Part shown: piece by piece, positions 15,238-23,900 of the stretch
Position numbering within the stretch: the stretch's first letter is position 1
Layout of the letters: the number at the start of each line of letters is the position of its first letter
NCBI RefSeq assembly: GCF_000761215.1
Contig: NZ_CP009438.1
Span: forward strand, 5,746,501-5,810,500
Length of the DNA stretch: 64,000 nt
Source: Streptomyces glaucescens
GTDB taxonomy: Bacteria > Actinomycetota > Actinomycetes > Streptomycetales > Streptomycetaceae
Direction of reading: 5' to 3'
Notes under the pieces: generated by a model
Told to the model about the DNA's origin: nothing
The model's input: only the letters and a program-made list of their open reading frames with translations
Databases searched by the model: none
Translations under genes and position numbers: made by a program

Positions 15238-17286
15238 GTGTCCAAACTGACCGACGTGCCCAAACGCATCCTGATCGGGCGCGCTCTGCGCAGCGACCGG
15301 CTGGGCGAAACGCTCCTGCCCAAGCGCATCGCACTTCCCGTCTTCGCCTCCGACCCGCTGTCCTCCGTGGCGTACGCGCCGGGGGAGGTGCTGCTGGTCC
15401 TCTCTATCGCGGGCGTGTCGGCCTACCACTTCAGCCCCTGGATCGCCCTCGCGGTCGTCGTCCTGATGTTCACGGTCGTCGCCTCCTACCGGCAGAACGT
15501 GCACGCCTACCCCAGCGGCGGCGGCGACTACGAGGTGGCGAACACCAACCTCGGCCCCAAGGCCGGCCTCACCGTCGCGAGCGCCCTGCTCGTCGACTAC
15601 GTCCTCACCGTCGCCGTCTCCATCTCCTCCGGCATCGAGAACCTCGGCTCCGCGATCCCGTTCGTCGTCGAGCACAAGGTGTTCTGCGCGATGGCCGTGA
15701 TCGTGCTGCTCACGCTGATGAACCTGCGCGGCGTGAAGGAGTCCGGCTCGCTCTTCGCGATCCCCACCTACGTCTTCGTCGCGGGCGTCTTCATCATGAT
15801 CGCCTGGGGCGCGTTCCGCGGGCTGGTCCTGGACGAGACGATGCGGGCACCCACCGCCGCCTACGAGATCAAGCCCGAGCACGAGGGCCTGGCCGGATTC
15901 GCCCTGGTCTTCCTGCTGCTGCGCGCCTTCTCCTCCGGCTGTGCCGCGCTCACCGGCGTCGAGGCGATCTCCAACGGCGTCCCCGCCTTCCGCAAGCCCA
16001 AGTCGAAGAACGCGGCGACCACGCTGGCGCTGATGGGCCTGCTCGCCGTCACCATGTTCTGCGGGATCATCGTCCTCGCCATGGTCTCCAAGGTCCGGAT
16101 GGCCGAGTACCCGGCCAAGGACCTGCTCGACAACGGCGTCCCGGTCGGCCCGGACTACGTCCAGCACCCGGTGATCTCCCAGGTCGCCGAGGCCGTCTTC
16201 GGTTCCGGGAGCTTCCTGTTCATCGTGCTGGCCGCGGCCACCGCGCTGGTGCTGTTCCTGGCCGCGAACACGGCGTACAACGGCTTCCCGGTCCTCGGCT
16301 CGATCCTCGCCCAGGACCGCTACCTGCCCCGCCAGCTGCACACCCGGGGCGACCGCCTCGCCTTCTCCAACGGCATCGTGCTGCTGGCCGGCGCCGCCGC
16401 GCTGCTGGTGTGGATCTACGAGGCCGACTCCACCCGCCTGATCCAGCTCTACATCGTCGGCGTGTTCGTCTCCTTCACGCTCAGCCAGACCGGCATGGTC
16501 CGCCACTGGAACCGTCACCTGGCCACCGAGCACGACCCGGCCAAGCGCCGTCACATGATCCGCTCCCGCGCGATCAACGCCTTCGGCGCCTTCTTCACCT
16601 TCCTGGTCCTGGTCGTCGTCCTCGTCACCAAGTTCAGCCACGGCGCCTGGGTCGCGCTGCTCGGCATGGTGATCTTCTACGGCACGATGACCGCGATCCG
16701 CCGCCACTACGACCACGTCGCCAAGGAGCTCGCCGCCCCCGAGGGCCCCACCGACGACAGCGTCCGCCCCTCCCGCGTGCACTCGGTGGTCCTGGTCTCC
16801 AAGATCCACCGCCCCGCGCTCCGCGCCCTGGCCTACGCCAGGCTGCTGCGCTCGGACACCCTGGAGGCGCTGAGCGTCAACGTCGACCCGGCCGAGACGA
16901 AGGCGCTGCGCGAGGAGTGGGAACGGCGCGGGATCGACGTACCGCTGAAGGTGCTGGACTCGCCGTACCGCGAGATCACCCGGCCCGTCATCGAGTACGT
17001 CAAGAGCCTGCGCCGGGAGTCGCCGCGCGACGCGGTGTCCGTGATCATCCCCGAGTACGTCGTCGGCCACTGGTACGAGCACCTGCTGCACAACCAGAGC
17101 GCGCTGCGGCTCAAGGGGCGGCTGCTGTTCACGCCGGGCGTGATGGTCACCTCGGTGCCGTACCAGCTCGCCTCCTCCGAGGTGGCGAAGAAGCGCGCCC
17201 GCAAGCGGTCGGAGTGGAACGCGCCGGGCGCGGTGCGGCGCGGTCCCGCCGCGGAGCGGGCGAAGGAGACCGGCCCCCGGGACTGA
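15238..17286 (+). CDS. APC family amino acid/polyamine permease
   Basis: This is a 682-residue permease with about 12 transmembrane helices in the first 500 residues. The opening LPVFASDPLSSVAYAPGEVLLVLSIAG is the helix-1 signature of the APC superfamily group related to KUP-like and YfnA-like carriers. A long hydrophilic C-terminal domain of about 180 residues (from HYDHVAKELAAPEGP, with SVVLVSKIHRPALRALAYARLLRSDTLEALSVNVDP) looks like a USP-type cytoplasmic domain. The GTG at 15238 is preferred; an upstream in-frame ATG at 15199 is possible. TACGAT at 15224-15229 could be a -10 box, which would make the message nearly leaderless. The substrate is unknown. Confidence 0.85.
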   Translation: MSKLTDVPKRILIGRALRSDRLGETLLPKRIALPVFASDPLSSVAYAPGEVLLVLSIAGVSAYHFSPWIALAVVVLMFTVVASYRQNVHAYPSGGGDYEVANTNLGPKAGLTVASALLVDYVLTVAVSISSGIENLGSAIPFVVEHKVFCAMAVIVLLTLMNLRGVKESGSLFAIPTYVFVAGVFIMIAWGAFRGLVLDETMRAPTAAYEIKPEHEGLAGFALVFLLLRAFSSGCAALTGVEAISNGVPAFRKPKSKNAATTLALMGLLAVTMFCGIIVLAMVSKVRMAEYPAKDLLDNGVPVGPDYVQHPVISQVAEAVFGSGSFLFIVLAAATALVLFLAANTAYNGFPVLGSILAQDRYLPRQLHTRGDRLAFSNGIVLLAGAAALLVWIYEADSTRLIQLYIVGVFVSFTLSQTGMVRHWNRHLATEHDPAKRRHMIRSRAINAFGAFFTFLVLVVVLVTKFSHGAWVALLGMVIFYGTMTAIRRHYDHVAKELAAPEGPTDDSVRPSRVHSVVLVSKIHRPALRALAYARLLRSDTLEALSVNVDPAETKALREEWERRGIDVPLKVLDSPYREITRPVIEYVKSLRRESPRDAVSVIIPEYVVGHWYEHLLHNQSALRLKGRLLFTPGVMVTSVPYQLASSEVAKKRARKRSEWNAPGAVRRGPAAERAKETGPRD

Positions 17287-17390
17287 GCGCGACCGCCGAC
17301 GGCGAGGACGTAGACTGGTGGGCTGTTGTCCGGCCCTGGGCCGGCCGCCCTCGTCGGCCGTCCCCCCACCCGATCTGGAGTCACCCCGCC

Positions 17391-18731
17391 ATGCAGGCAG
17401 AACCGAAGAACACGCAGGCGGGGTCGCTGGTCGGCGAGGAGTACGAGGTCGAGATCGGCCCCGTCGCGCACGGCGGCCACTGCATCGCCCGCACCGACGC
17501 CGGCCAGGTCCTCTTCGTCCGGCACGCGCTGCCTGGCGAGCGGGTCGTGGCGCGCGTCACCGAGGGCGAGACGGGCGCCCGCTTCCTGCGGGCGGACGCG
17601 GTGGAGATCCTGGAGGCATCCAAGGACCGCATCGAGGCCCCCTGCCCCTTCGCCGGCCCCGGCCGCTGCGGCGGCTGCGACTGGCAGCACGCCAAGCCCG
17701 GCGCCCAGCGCCGGCTGAAGGGCGAGGTCGTCGCCGAGCAGCTCAAGCGGCTCGCGGGCCTCACCCCCGAGGAGGCCGGCTGGGACGGCACGGTGATGCC
17801 GGCCGAGGGCGACAAGGTGCCCGCCGGCCAGGTCCCGCAGTGGCGCACGCGCGTGCAGTACGCCGTGGACGCCGAGGGCCACGCGGGCCTGCGCAAGCAC
17901 CGCTCGCACGAGGTCCAGCGCGTCGACCACTGCATGATCGCCGCCGCCGGGGTCAGCGAGCTGGGCATCGAGCAGCGCGACTGGACCGGCATGGAGTCGG
18001 TCGAGGCGATCGCGGCGTCCGGCTCCCAGGACCGCCAGGTCATCCTCACCCCCCGGCCCGGCGCACGCCTGCCGATCGTCGAACTCGACCGGCCCGTCTC
18101 CGTCATGCGGGTCGGCGAGAAGGACGGCGGCGTCCACCGCGTCCACGGCCGGCCCTTCGTCCGCGAACGCGCGGACGGCCGCACCTACCGCGTCGGCAGC
18201 GGCGGCTTCTGGCAGGTCCACCCGAAGGCGGCCGACACCCTGGTCACCGCCGTCATGCAGGGCCTGCTCCCCCGCAAGGGCGAGACGGCGCTCGACCTCT
18301 ACTGCGGCGTGGGCCTCTTCGCGGGCGCCCTGGCCGACCGGCTCGGCGAGCAGGGCGCGGTCCTCGGCATCGAGTCCGGCAAGCGGGCGGTGGAGGACGC
18401 ACGGCACAACCTGGCGGACTTCCCCCGCGTCCGCATCGAGCAGGGCAAGGTCGAGTCCGTCCTGCCCCGCACGGGCATCACCGAGGTCGACCTCGTCGTC
18501 CTCGACCCGCCCCGCGCGGGAGCGGGCCGCAAGACGGTGGCCCACCTCGCGTCACTGGGAGCCCGCCGGATCGCCTACGTGGCGTGCGACCCGGCTGCCC
18601 TGGCGCGGGACCTCGGGTACTTCCGGGACGGGGGGTACCGGGTGCGGACGCTCCGGGTGTTCGATCTGTTCCCTATGACCCACCACGTTGAGTGTGTCGC
18701 GATCCTTGAACCGGCCGCAAAGGGCTCCTGA
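17391..18731 (+). CDS. TRAM-domain class I SAM-dependent RNA methyltransferase (TrmA/RumA family)
   Basis: This 446-residue enzyme methylates uridine C5 in tRNA or rRNA. A TRAM domain occupies residues about 10-70 (EEYEVEIGPVAHGGHCIAR). Next is the CPFAG...CGGCDWQH segment, with Cys residues like the [4Fe-4S] site of RlmD, and a central domain. The SAM domain has LDLYCGVGLFAGALA. The end carries DPPRAGAG and VACDPAALARDL, whose Cys is the catalytic nucleophile. The ATG at 17391 follows a likely -10 element TAGACT at 17311-17316. Whether it acts on tRNA U54 or on 23S rRNA cannot be decided. It is the last clearly core gene before the accessory region. Confidence 0.9.
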   Translation: MQAEPKNTQAGSLVGEEYEVEIGPVAHGGHCIARTDAGQVLFVRHALPGERVVARVTEGETGARFLRADAVEILEASKDRIEAPCPFAGPGRCGGCDWQHAKPGAQRRLKGEVVAEQLKRLAGLTPEEAGWDGTVMPAEGDKVPAGQVPQWRTRVQYAVDAEGHAGLRKHRSHEVQRVDHCMIAAAGVSELGIEQRDWTGMESVEAIAASGSQDRQVILTPRPGARLPIVELDRPVSVMRVGEKDGGVHRVHGRPFVRERADGRTYRVGSGGFWQVHPKAADTLVTAVMQGLLPRKGETALDLYCGVGLFAGALADRLGEQGAVLGIESGKRAVEDARHNLADFPRVRIEQGKVESVLPRTGITEVDLVVLDPPRAGAGRKTVAHLASLGARRIAYVACDPAALARDLGYFRDGGYRVRTLRVFDLFPMTHHVECVAILEPAAKGS

Positions 18732-18816
18732 CCTGCGGTTTCTTGCGTGCGCACTGTGTGCGGTGTGGGCGTTACGGGCGATATCTTGACGCTGAAATGA
18801 CGCCCGGGACAAGAAG

Positions 18817-19812
18817 ATGGGGGCCGGGGGGCTGCTCGTGTCGACGGCGGCGATTCTCGAAGCGTTCGCCGATGAGGACCTCGCCACGAAAAACCATGCG
18901 GCCGCGCCGTCCGGCGAGGCAGCCAGCATGGAAGCGCATCGACGTCGGCTCGGGCACGTCCTCGCATGCCTTGCCGATGAGCTTGCCGAGACACACGAGG
19001 AATGGCGCAGAAGCATGCTCCGGGAATTGGGGGTCTCTCCCTCCGGGCACGTGGACACCGAGGATCTAGCCATGGAGCTTCTCGGAATCTCCCTGGACCG
19101 CCTTAGGCGGCCCCTGCGTGCTTTGTCGCGGGCTCAGCATCAGCCTGGAAAGGCATGCACGCTGCTCCACCATGCTGCCTGCTGCGCCTGGGTCTGTGAG
19201 AAGCCCTGGGTGGCGGTGGACGGCGCGGCCCTGTTCGCCAGAGAACGTGACACGCCTCAGCCGCGCATTGTGCACATCCCCTGCAGCGAGCATCTGACTT
19301 TGCAGTTGTATGTCAGGCGGGCTGCGACCCGAGCGGAATGGCGCATGGTGCCGCTTGCGGCGTCGGATGGCGAAACCGATCCCGAAACCGGCCTGCCGAC
19401 ACGACTGCTCCAAGCCATTCGAGCCGAACTGCTTCAGAACGTCGCTCCTGTCGACCCGGACGACGCCGAGAACGTCCGTGACATATGGGAGCGAAAGCAT
19501 GCCAAGGCTCTGGAAAACGTCAGCGACATCGTCCTGGTACTGCCAGCCGATGCCAGCGACCTGGACGCCACGTTCTTCGAACAGTTGAAGGCATCGTTCC
19601 CTTCCTGTGTCTTTGCCATGTCGTCTCGTGAGCCACCACGCGGAATCAAGGGCTCGCGACTACTCGTCTCGCTCACCGAGTCACTGGGCCAGCAGGACGA
19701 GGAGAAGGCAGCCGAAGACTTCACTGATCAGGTCCAGGCACTCGGTGAGCGGGTGGCGGGTGGCGGGTGGCGGGGGAGGGCGGCGGGGGATCTGAATCCG
19801 GTGGACAGGTAG
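18817..19812 (+). CDS. Unrecognised 331-residue protein, 3' end possibly altered
   Basis: I do not recognise this protein. It is soluble and mixed helical. Visible pieces are an N-terminal helical part (LACLADELAETHEEWRRSMLRELGV), a middle part with LLHHAACCAWVCEKPWVAVDGAALF and HIPCSEHLTLQLYVRRA, and a C-terminal part with DIWERKHAKALENVSDIVLVLPADASDLDATFF. The layout is reminiscent of actinobacterial conflict or signalling proteins, but no catalytic motif is visible. The last 20 codons are translated from a GGCGGGT tandem repeat (19750-19775) and read into a decayed gene on the other strand, so the natural C-terminus may be lost. A GTG at 18838 is an alternative start. Codon use is less GC-biased than the core genes to its left. 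Confidence 0.6.
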   Translation: MGAGGLLVSTAAILEAFADEDLATKNHAAAPSGEAASMEAHRRRLGHVLACLADELAETHEEWRRSMLRELGVSPSGHVDTEDLAMELLGISLDRLRRPLRALSRAQHQPGKACTLLHHAACCAWVCEKPWVAVDGAALFARERDTPQPRIVHIPCSEHLTLQLYVRRAATRAEWRMVPLAASDGETDPETGLPTRLLQAIRAELLQNVAPVDPDDAENVRDIWERKHAKALENVSDIVLVLPADASDLDATFFEQLKASFPSCVFAMSSREPPRGIKGSRLLVSLTESLGQQDEEKAAEDFTDQVQALGERVAGGGWRGRAAGDLNPVDR

Positions 19813-20275
19813 CGGGCCGGGGCGGTCAGGCTCCAGCCGACGACGGTGCTGTGCTGGACGAGGAGTGCCACGTCGGAGGCGATGCCGATGCGGGCTTCCA
19901 GCAACTCGTCGGAGCGCGGCACAGCACCGTGCACGTCTCCTGGCGGACGTCGCGGACGTCGTCCGCACGGAGCCCGCCGGGGCACACGGCGGGTGTGAGA
20001 GGGAGGCGGGCACATCCTCGGCGGAGGCGGGCTCTTCCGGCATCCGGAACTGGGCCCCGACCAGTTGCCTGCCGGCTGGGTCGAAGCGGAGGACGTCGGG
20101 CGCATCCCAGAGCCGGTCCTGGCTGCCGAACGTGTGGGCCAGGAACCGCTCACGTCCTCCCGCGTCCGTTCAGGGCAGGCCCGATGTCCACCGAGGCGCC
20201 TACGAGGCGGGGCGTGACGGGCAGCGGATCGTCCGTCACCGTGGCGTGCCAGTCGCCGTCGAACGTCAGTCTCAT
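19800..20275 (-). pseudogene. Frameshifted remnant of an unknown gene
   Basis: A protein-like sequence is spread over at least three frames on this strand. It begins with an ATG at 20275 reading MRLTFDGDWHATVTDDP...GASVDIGPALNG. It shifts near 20160 into RERFLAHTFGSQDRLWDAPDVLRFDP...VGAQFRMPEEP. It ends in another frame with DELLEARIGIASDVALLVQHSTVVGW. Each piece has good codon use but no single frame is intact, so I call it a pseudogene. It lies just beyond the RHS immunity gene and could be the remains of an older immunity or orphan gene. The parent family was not recognised. Sequencing error cannot be excluded. Confidence 0.55.
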
Positions 20276-20374
20276 GGGCGGTGTCCCTCATCTGATCTGC
20301 CCTGCCGGCCTGGGCTGTCCGAGAGCCGGCCCATGGTCGCCTGGCTCGCCCCGCCGCGTCGGAGAGCGGCGGCT

Positions 20375-20932
20375 CTATTGCATGTGGCCTTCCTCGGCCA
20401 CCTCTTCGGCCTCTTCCAGCGCGTCGACGGCCGCCTGGCGCAGCTCTCCCTCGAGCGTCGAAACGGACTTGCGCAGGAAGGCGACCACCTCGTCGGAGGA
20501 GTCGGCCAGTTGGGGGATCAGATAGCAGACCTCGCGAAAATACTCGTCATCCGACCCGTCGGCGTGGCTCAGCAACTGAGGGAGCACTGCCAGGATCTCG
20601 CTCCTGCAGTAGCTCGTGACGTCGACGGATCCGTCCTCCAGCCCGGCGCGCACACCGGCATTCCTGGCATTCAGAATGGACTCGAGGAGACTCACGGATT
20701 GCGGCGTCAGCGGCGTGCCCGTTCTGGCCCGGGTCGTGAGGGCGTCGACGCAAGGGGCGGCGGCGCTGTACAGGTGTCCTTGATTGGCGACCTCGCAGTA
20801 GAGAAGCCGGCCTGCACGGGTTCGCTCGTCGGGATCCTGCCCGACAAGGCGTTCGAGGTGCGTGTGAATCTCGGCCGCCGGAATGCTCAGCGTCTCCAGG
20901 GAGTCCCAGTCCCACGTTCGCGAGAAAATCAT
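20375..20932 (-). CDS. Predicted immunity protein for the RHS toxin
   Basis: This is a 185-residue acidic, all-helical-looking protein beginning MIFSRTWDWDSLETLSIPAAEIHTHLERLVGQDPDERTRAG. Its helices (VNAGVRAGLEDGSV, AVLPQLLSHADGSDDEYFREVCYLIPQLADSSDEVVAFLRKSVSTLEGELRQAAVDALEEA) look like HEAT-type repeats. I do not recognise a named immunity family. The role is inferred from position: its ATG overlaps the RHS toxin stop by 4 bases (20929-20932), the arrangement expected for a toxin and its antidote. It would be cytoplasmic and bind the deaminase-like toxin tip. It is the last gene of the leftward four-gene operon. Confidence 0.7.
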   Translation of the reverse strand: MIFSRTWDWDSLETLSIPAAEIHTHLERLVGQDPDERTRAGRLLYCEVANQGHLYSAAAPCVDALTTRARTGTPLTPQSVSLLESILNARNAGVRAGLEDGSVDVTSYCRSEILAVLPQLLSHADGSDDEYFREVCYLIPQLADSSDEVVAFLRKSVSTLEGELRQAAVDALEEAEEVAEEGHMQ

Positions 20933-23900
20933 TGCAGGTCACTCTCCCATGTCGTGCCAGGTGCGAACTGCTCGCGCAGAGTACGGCCTTCACATCGCAC
21001 GCACACTGCTTCCGGCACCCGTTTCAAAGGTCTGAGGGGCACGCTGTAAATGATATCTTCCGGCCTTGCCCCCTTACGGACGAGTTCGTCCCGAACCAGA
21101 TCCTCCGCACAGAAGTCACCGGCTCCGGTCTTCTTCAGGCCGACCGCGACTTCTCCGGTGCGCACGTCGACGCCCGCCGAACCCATGGCGTACTCCCTGA
21201 TCTTGCTCCGGGACATCGTCTCGTGCATCTCGTCGAGCTTGTCGGAGAGTGCCTGGTTGGCTCTCTGCGACGCCTCCTCGTAGGTGAGCCGCCGAGGGTA
21301 CGGAGAGAGCCCGAGCGGGTCGCCGGCACTGTACGGATTGTCGACGTACGTCACCGGGTTCGGTGCCGGGTCGATCCCCAGGGGGTCCGGGGCCGTGTAC
21401 CGCCCGGTCTCCGGGTCGTAGTGGCGGAACAGGTTGTAGTGGAGCCCGGTTTCCGGGTCGTAGTACTGACCGGGGAAGCGCAGCGGGGTGTAGGCCGTAC
21501 TGGACCGTGCCCAGGCGGTGGTGCCCCAGAGCGTGGTGCGGGTACGCCAGACGATCTCACCTGTCTCGTCGACCAGTTCCGTGGGGGCGCCGATCAGATC
21601 GGTGGCGATGGCGAAGAAGCGCCGGTCGATCTCCTCCTGGCGGACGTCCGGGGAGAGGATGCGTTCCGTCTGGGCAAGGGGTATCAGGCCGCGGTGGTCC
21701 CAGGTGAGGGCCACCGGGTTCGGCAGGTCCTCGGCGACGGTGGTCTGTTCGCAGAGGGTCATACCGTCCCAGCTGAAACGGATCTCCTCGACCACAGATT
21801 CGCCGTCGTCCGCCAGCCGCTGCTTGGCGGTGCGGCGGCCCAGCGGGTCGTAGAGGTAGCGCCATCGGGAGCCGTCAGGGGTGAGCACCGCGGTGAGACG
21901 GTCCTCGGCGTCCCATTCGTAGCGCCAGGTTTCGGGCTTGCGGGAGAGCCGGGTCTTCTGGCGGAGGACGACACGGCCGAGGGCGTCGTGTTCGAAGCGG
22001 ACGTTTCCGGCCCGGGCGATGGTGGTGCCGGTGTAGGTACGGGGACCGGTGGCCTCGTGGCCGGGGTGGGAGGAGGGCCAGGACGCTTCGGTCTGGTTGC
22101 CGGAGGCGTCGTAGGCGTATTGCTCGGTCCAGCCCTGCGCGTGGACGGCGGTGACCCTGCCGACGGGGTCGAGTTCGAAGGTACGGGTGCCCGACAACCG
22201 GTCGTGGACCGCGGTGAGATGGCCGTCGGCGCGGTAGGCATAGGTACGGCTATTGAGGGTGCGGGAGCCGGCGGCGAGGTGCTGGGCGGAGAGCCTGCCG
22301 GCCTCGTCCCAGGCGGAGGACAGGGTGAGGACACCACCGAAGACGCGTTCCAGTTCCCGCCCGGCCTCGTCGTGCGTGAAGCGGATTTCATGATCGCCGG
22401 ACGTCACCTGAGTCGGGCGACCAGCGGCGTCGTAGGCGTAGGTGGTGACCACGCCGGTGGGCGTCGTACGGCGGACCCGGCGGCCGGCGGCGTCGTAGGC
22501 CTGGTCGAGGGCGCGGCCGTCGACGAGTTCGGTCTTGAGCAGACCGCGCCGGTCGTAGCGGCGGACCAGTTCGCTGTCCGGGCCTGACGCCTGGACCAGG
22601 CGCCCTGCCCGGTCGTAGGCGTAGGAGGTGACGCGGCCTTCGGCGTCCTTGCGGACCATTCGTCCGGCCTCGTCGTAGCTGTACGCGATGGTGCCGCCGA
22701 GGTGGCCGGTCCGGGTGACGAGCTGTCCGGCGGCGTCCAGACGGTAGGAGACGGTCCGGTCGTCGAAGTCCGTCTCGGAGACGAGCCGCCCGGCCGCGTC
22801 GTACTCATAGGTCCAGGTCAGCCCCTGCGGCGCGGTCACGCGGGTGAGCCGCAGACCGGCGTCGTGCTCGAACTCGTAGCGGGCGCCGTCCGGCCTGGTG
22901 CGGGCGGACAGGAGATCGAAGTGGGTGTACTCGAACCGGGAGACACCTCCGGCCGGATCGGTGTGGGTGAGGCAGTTGCCCTCGCCGTCGTACGTCCACG
23001 ACTCGCTGGAGCCGTCCGGTCCGGTCCGGTGGGCGAGTTGGCCGTCGGGAGTCCAGGAGAGACGGGTGACGGCGCCAGCCGGGTCGGTAACGCGTACCTC
23101 CCGGCCGAGGGCATCGCGTTCGATGCGGGTGACGCGGCCGTCGGGGTCGGTGACCTCCACGGGGCGCCCGGCGGCGTCGCACCGCACGGTCGTGGTGGCG
23201 CCCAGTGGATCGGTGACGGAAACCAGGCGGCCGGCGTCGTCATAGGCGAGCCTGGTGGTGTTTCCAGCCGGGTCGGTGACAGCGATCCGGTTGCCCCGGT
23301 CGTCGAACTCTTGGAGCCAGCGAGCGCCGTCCGGGCCGCGGAGTTCGGTCGGCAACCCCAAGGTCCCTCGGACAGCACGCAGTTCGCCACCGTCCGGTCG
23401 GGTGACGACGACCGGCCGGCCGTCCTCGTCGTAGGAGTGGGCGGTGGTACGGCCGAGGGGGTCGGTGCGGGTGAGGAGGTTGCCGTGGGTGTCGTAGGTG
23501 TAGCGGGTGGTGTGGCCGAGTGGGTCGGTGGTGGCGATCACCCGGCAGCGGCTGTCGATGAGGTGGCGGGTGGTGTGGCCGTCGGCGGTGGTGAGGGTGG
23601 TGGTGCGGTGGCCGGTTTCGGGGTCGGGTTCGGAGTAGGCGAGGGTGATCTGGACGTGGCCTGCTTCGCCGCCCTCGGCGATGACGCGGTCGCGGTCGTC
23701 GTAGGTGTAGTCGTAGCGGCTGTTGTTGGAGTCGATCCAGGCGGTGACGCGGCGGCGGTCGTCGTAGACGAAGGTGGTGGTGGCGCCCGACGGTTTGGTG
23801 ACCGTGGTGAGGTTGCCGTCCTGGTAGCCGTAGCGCATCAGGGGCAGGTCCGTGCCCGCCTCGCCGGCGCCGGTCAGGGAGAGCGCGGTGATCCGGCCGT

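Noticed and set aside
19813..20900. Rightward frames over the immunity and decayed genes
   Set aside because: Codon use is poor and the leftward frames have better protein character and operon logic.
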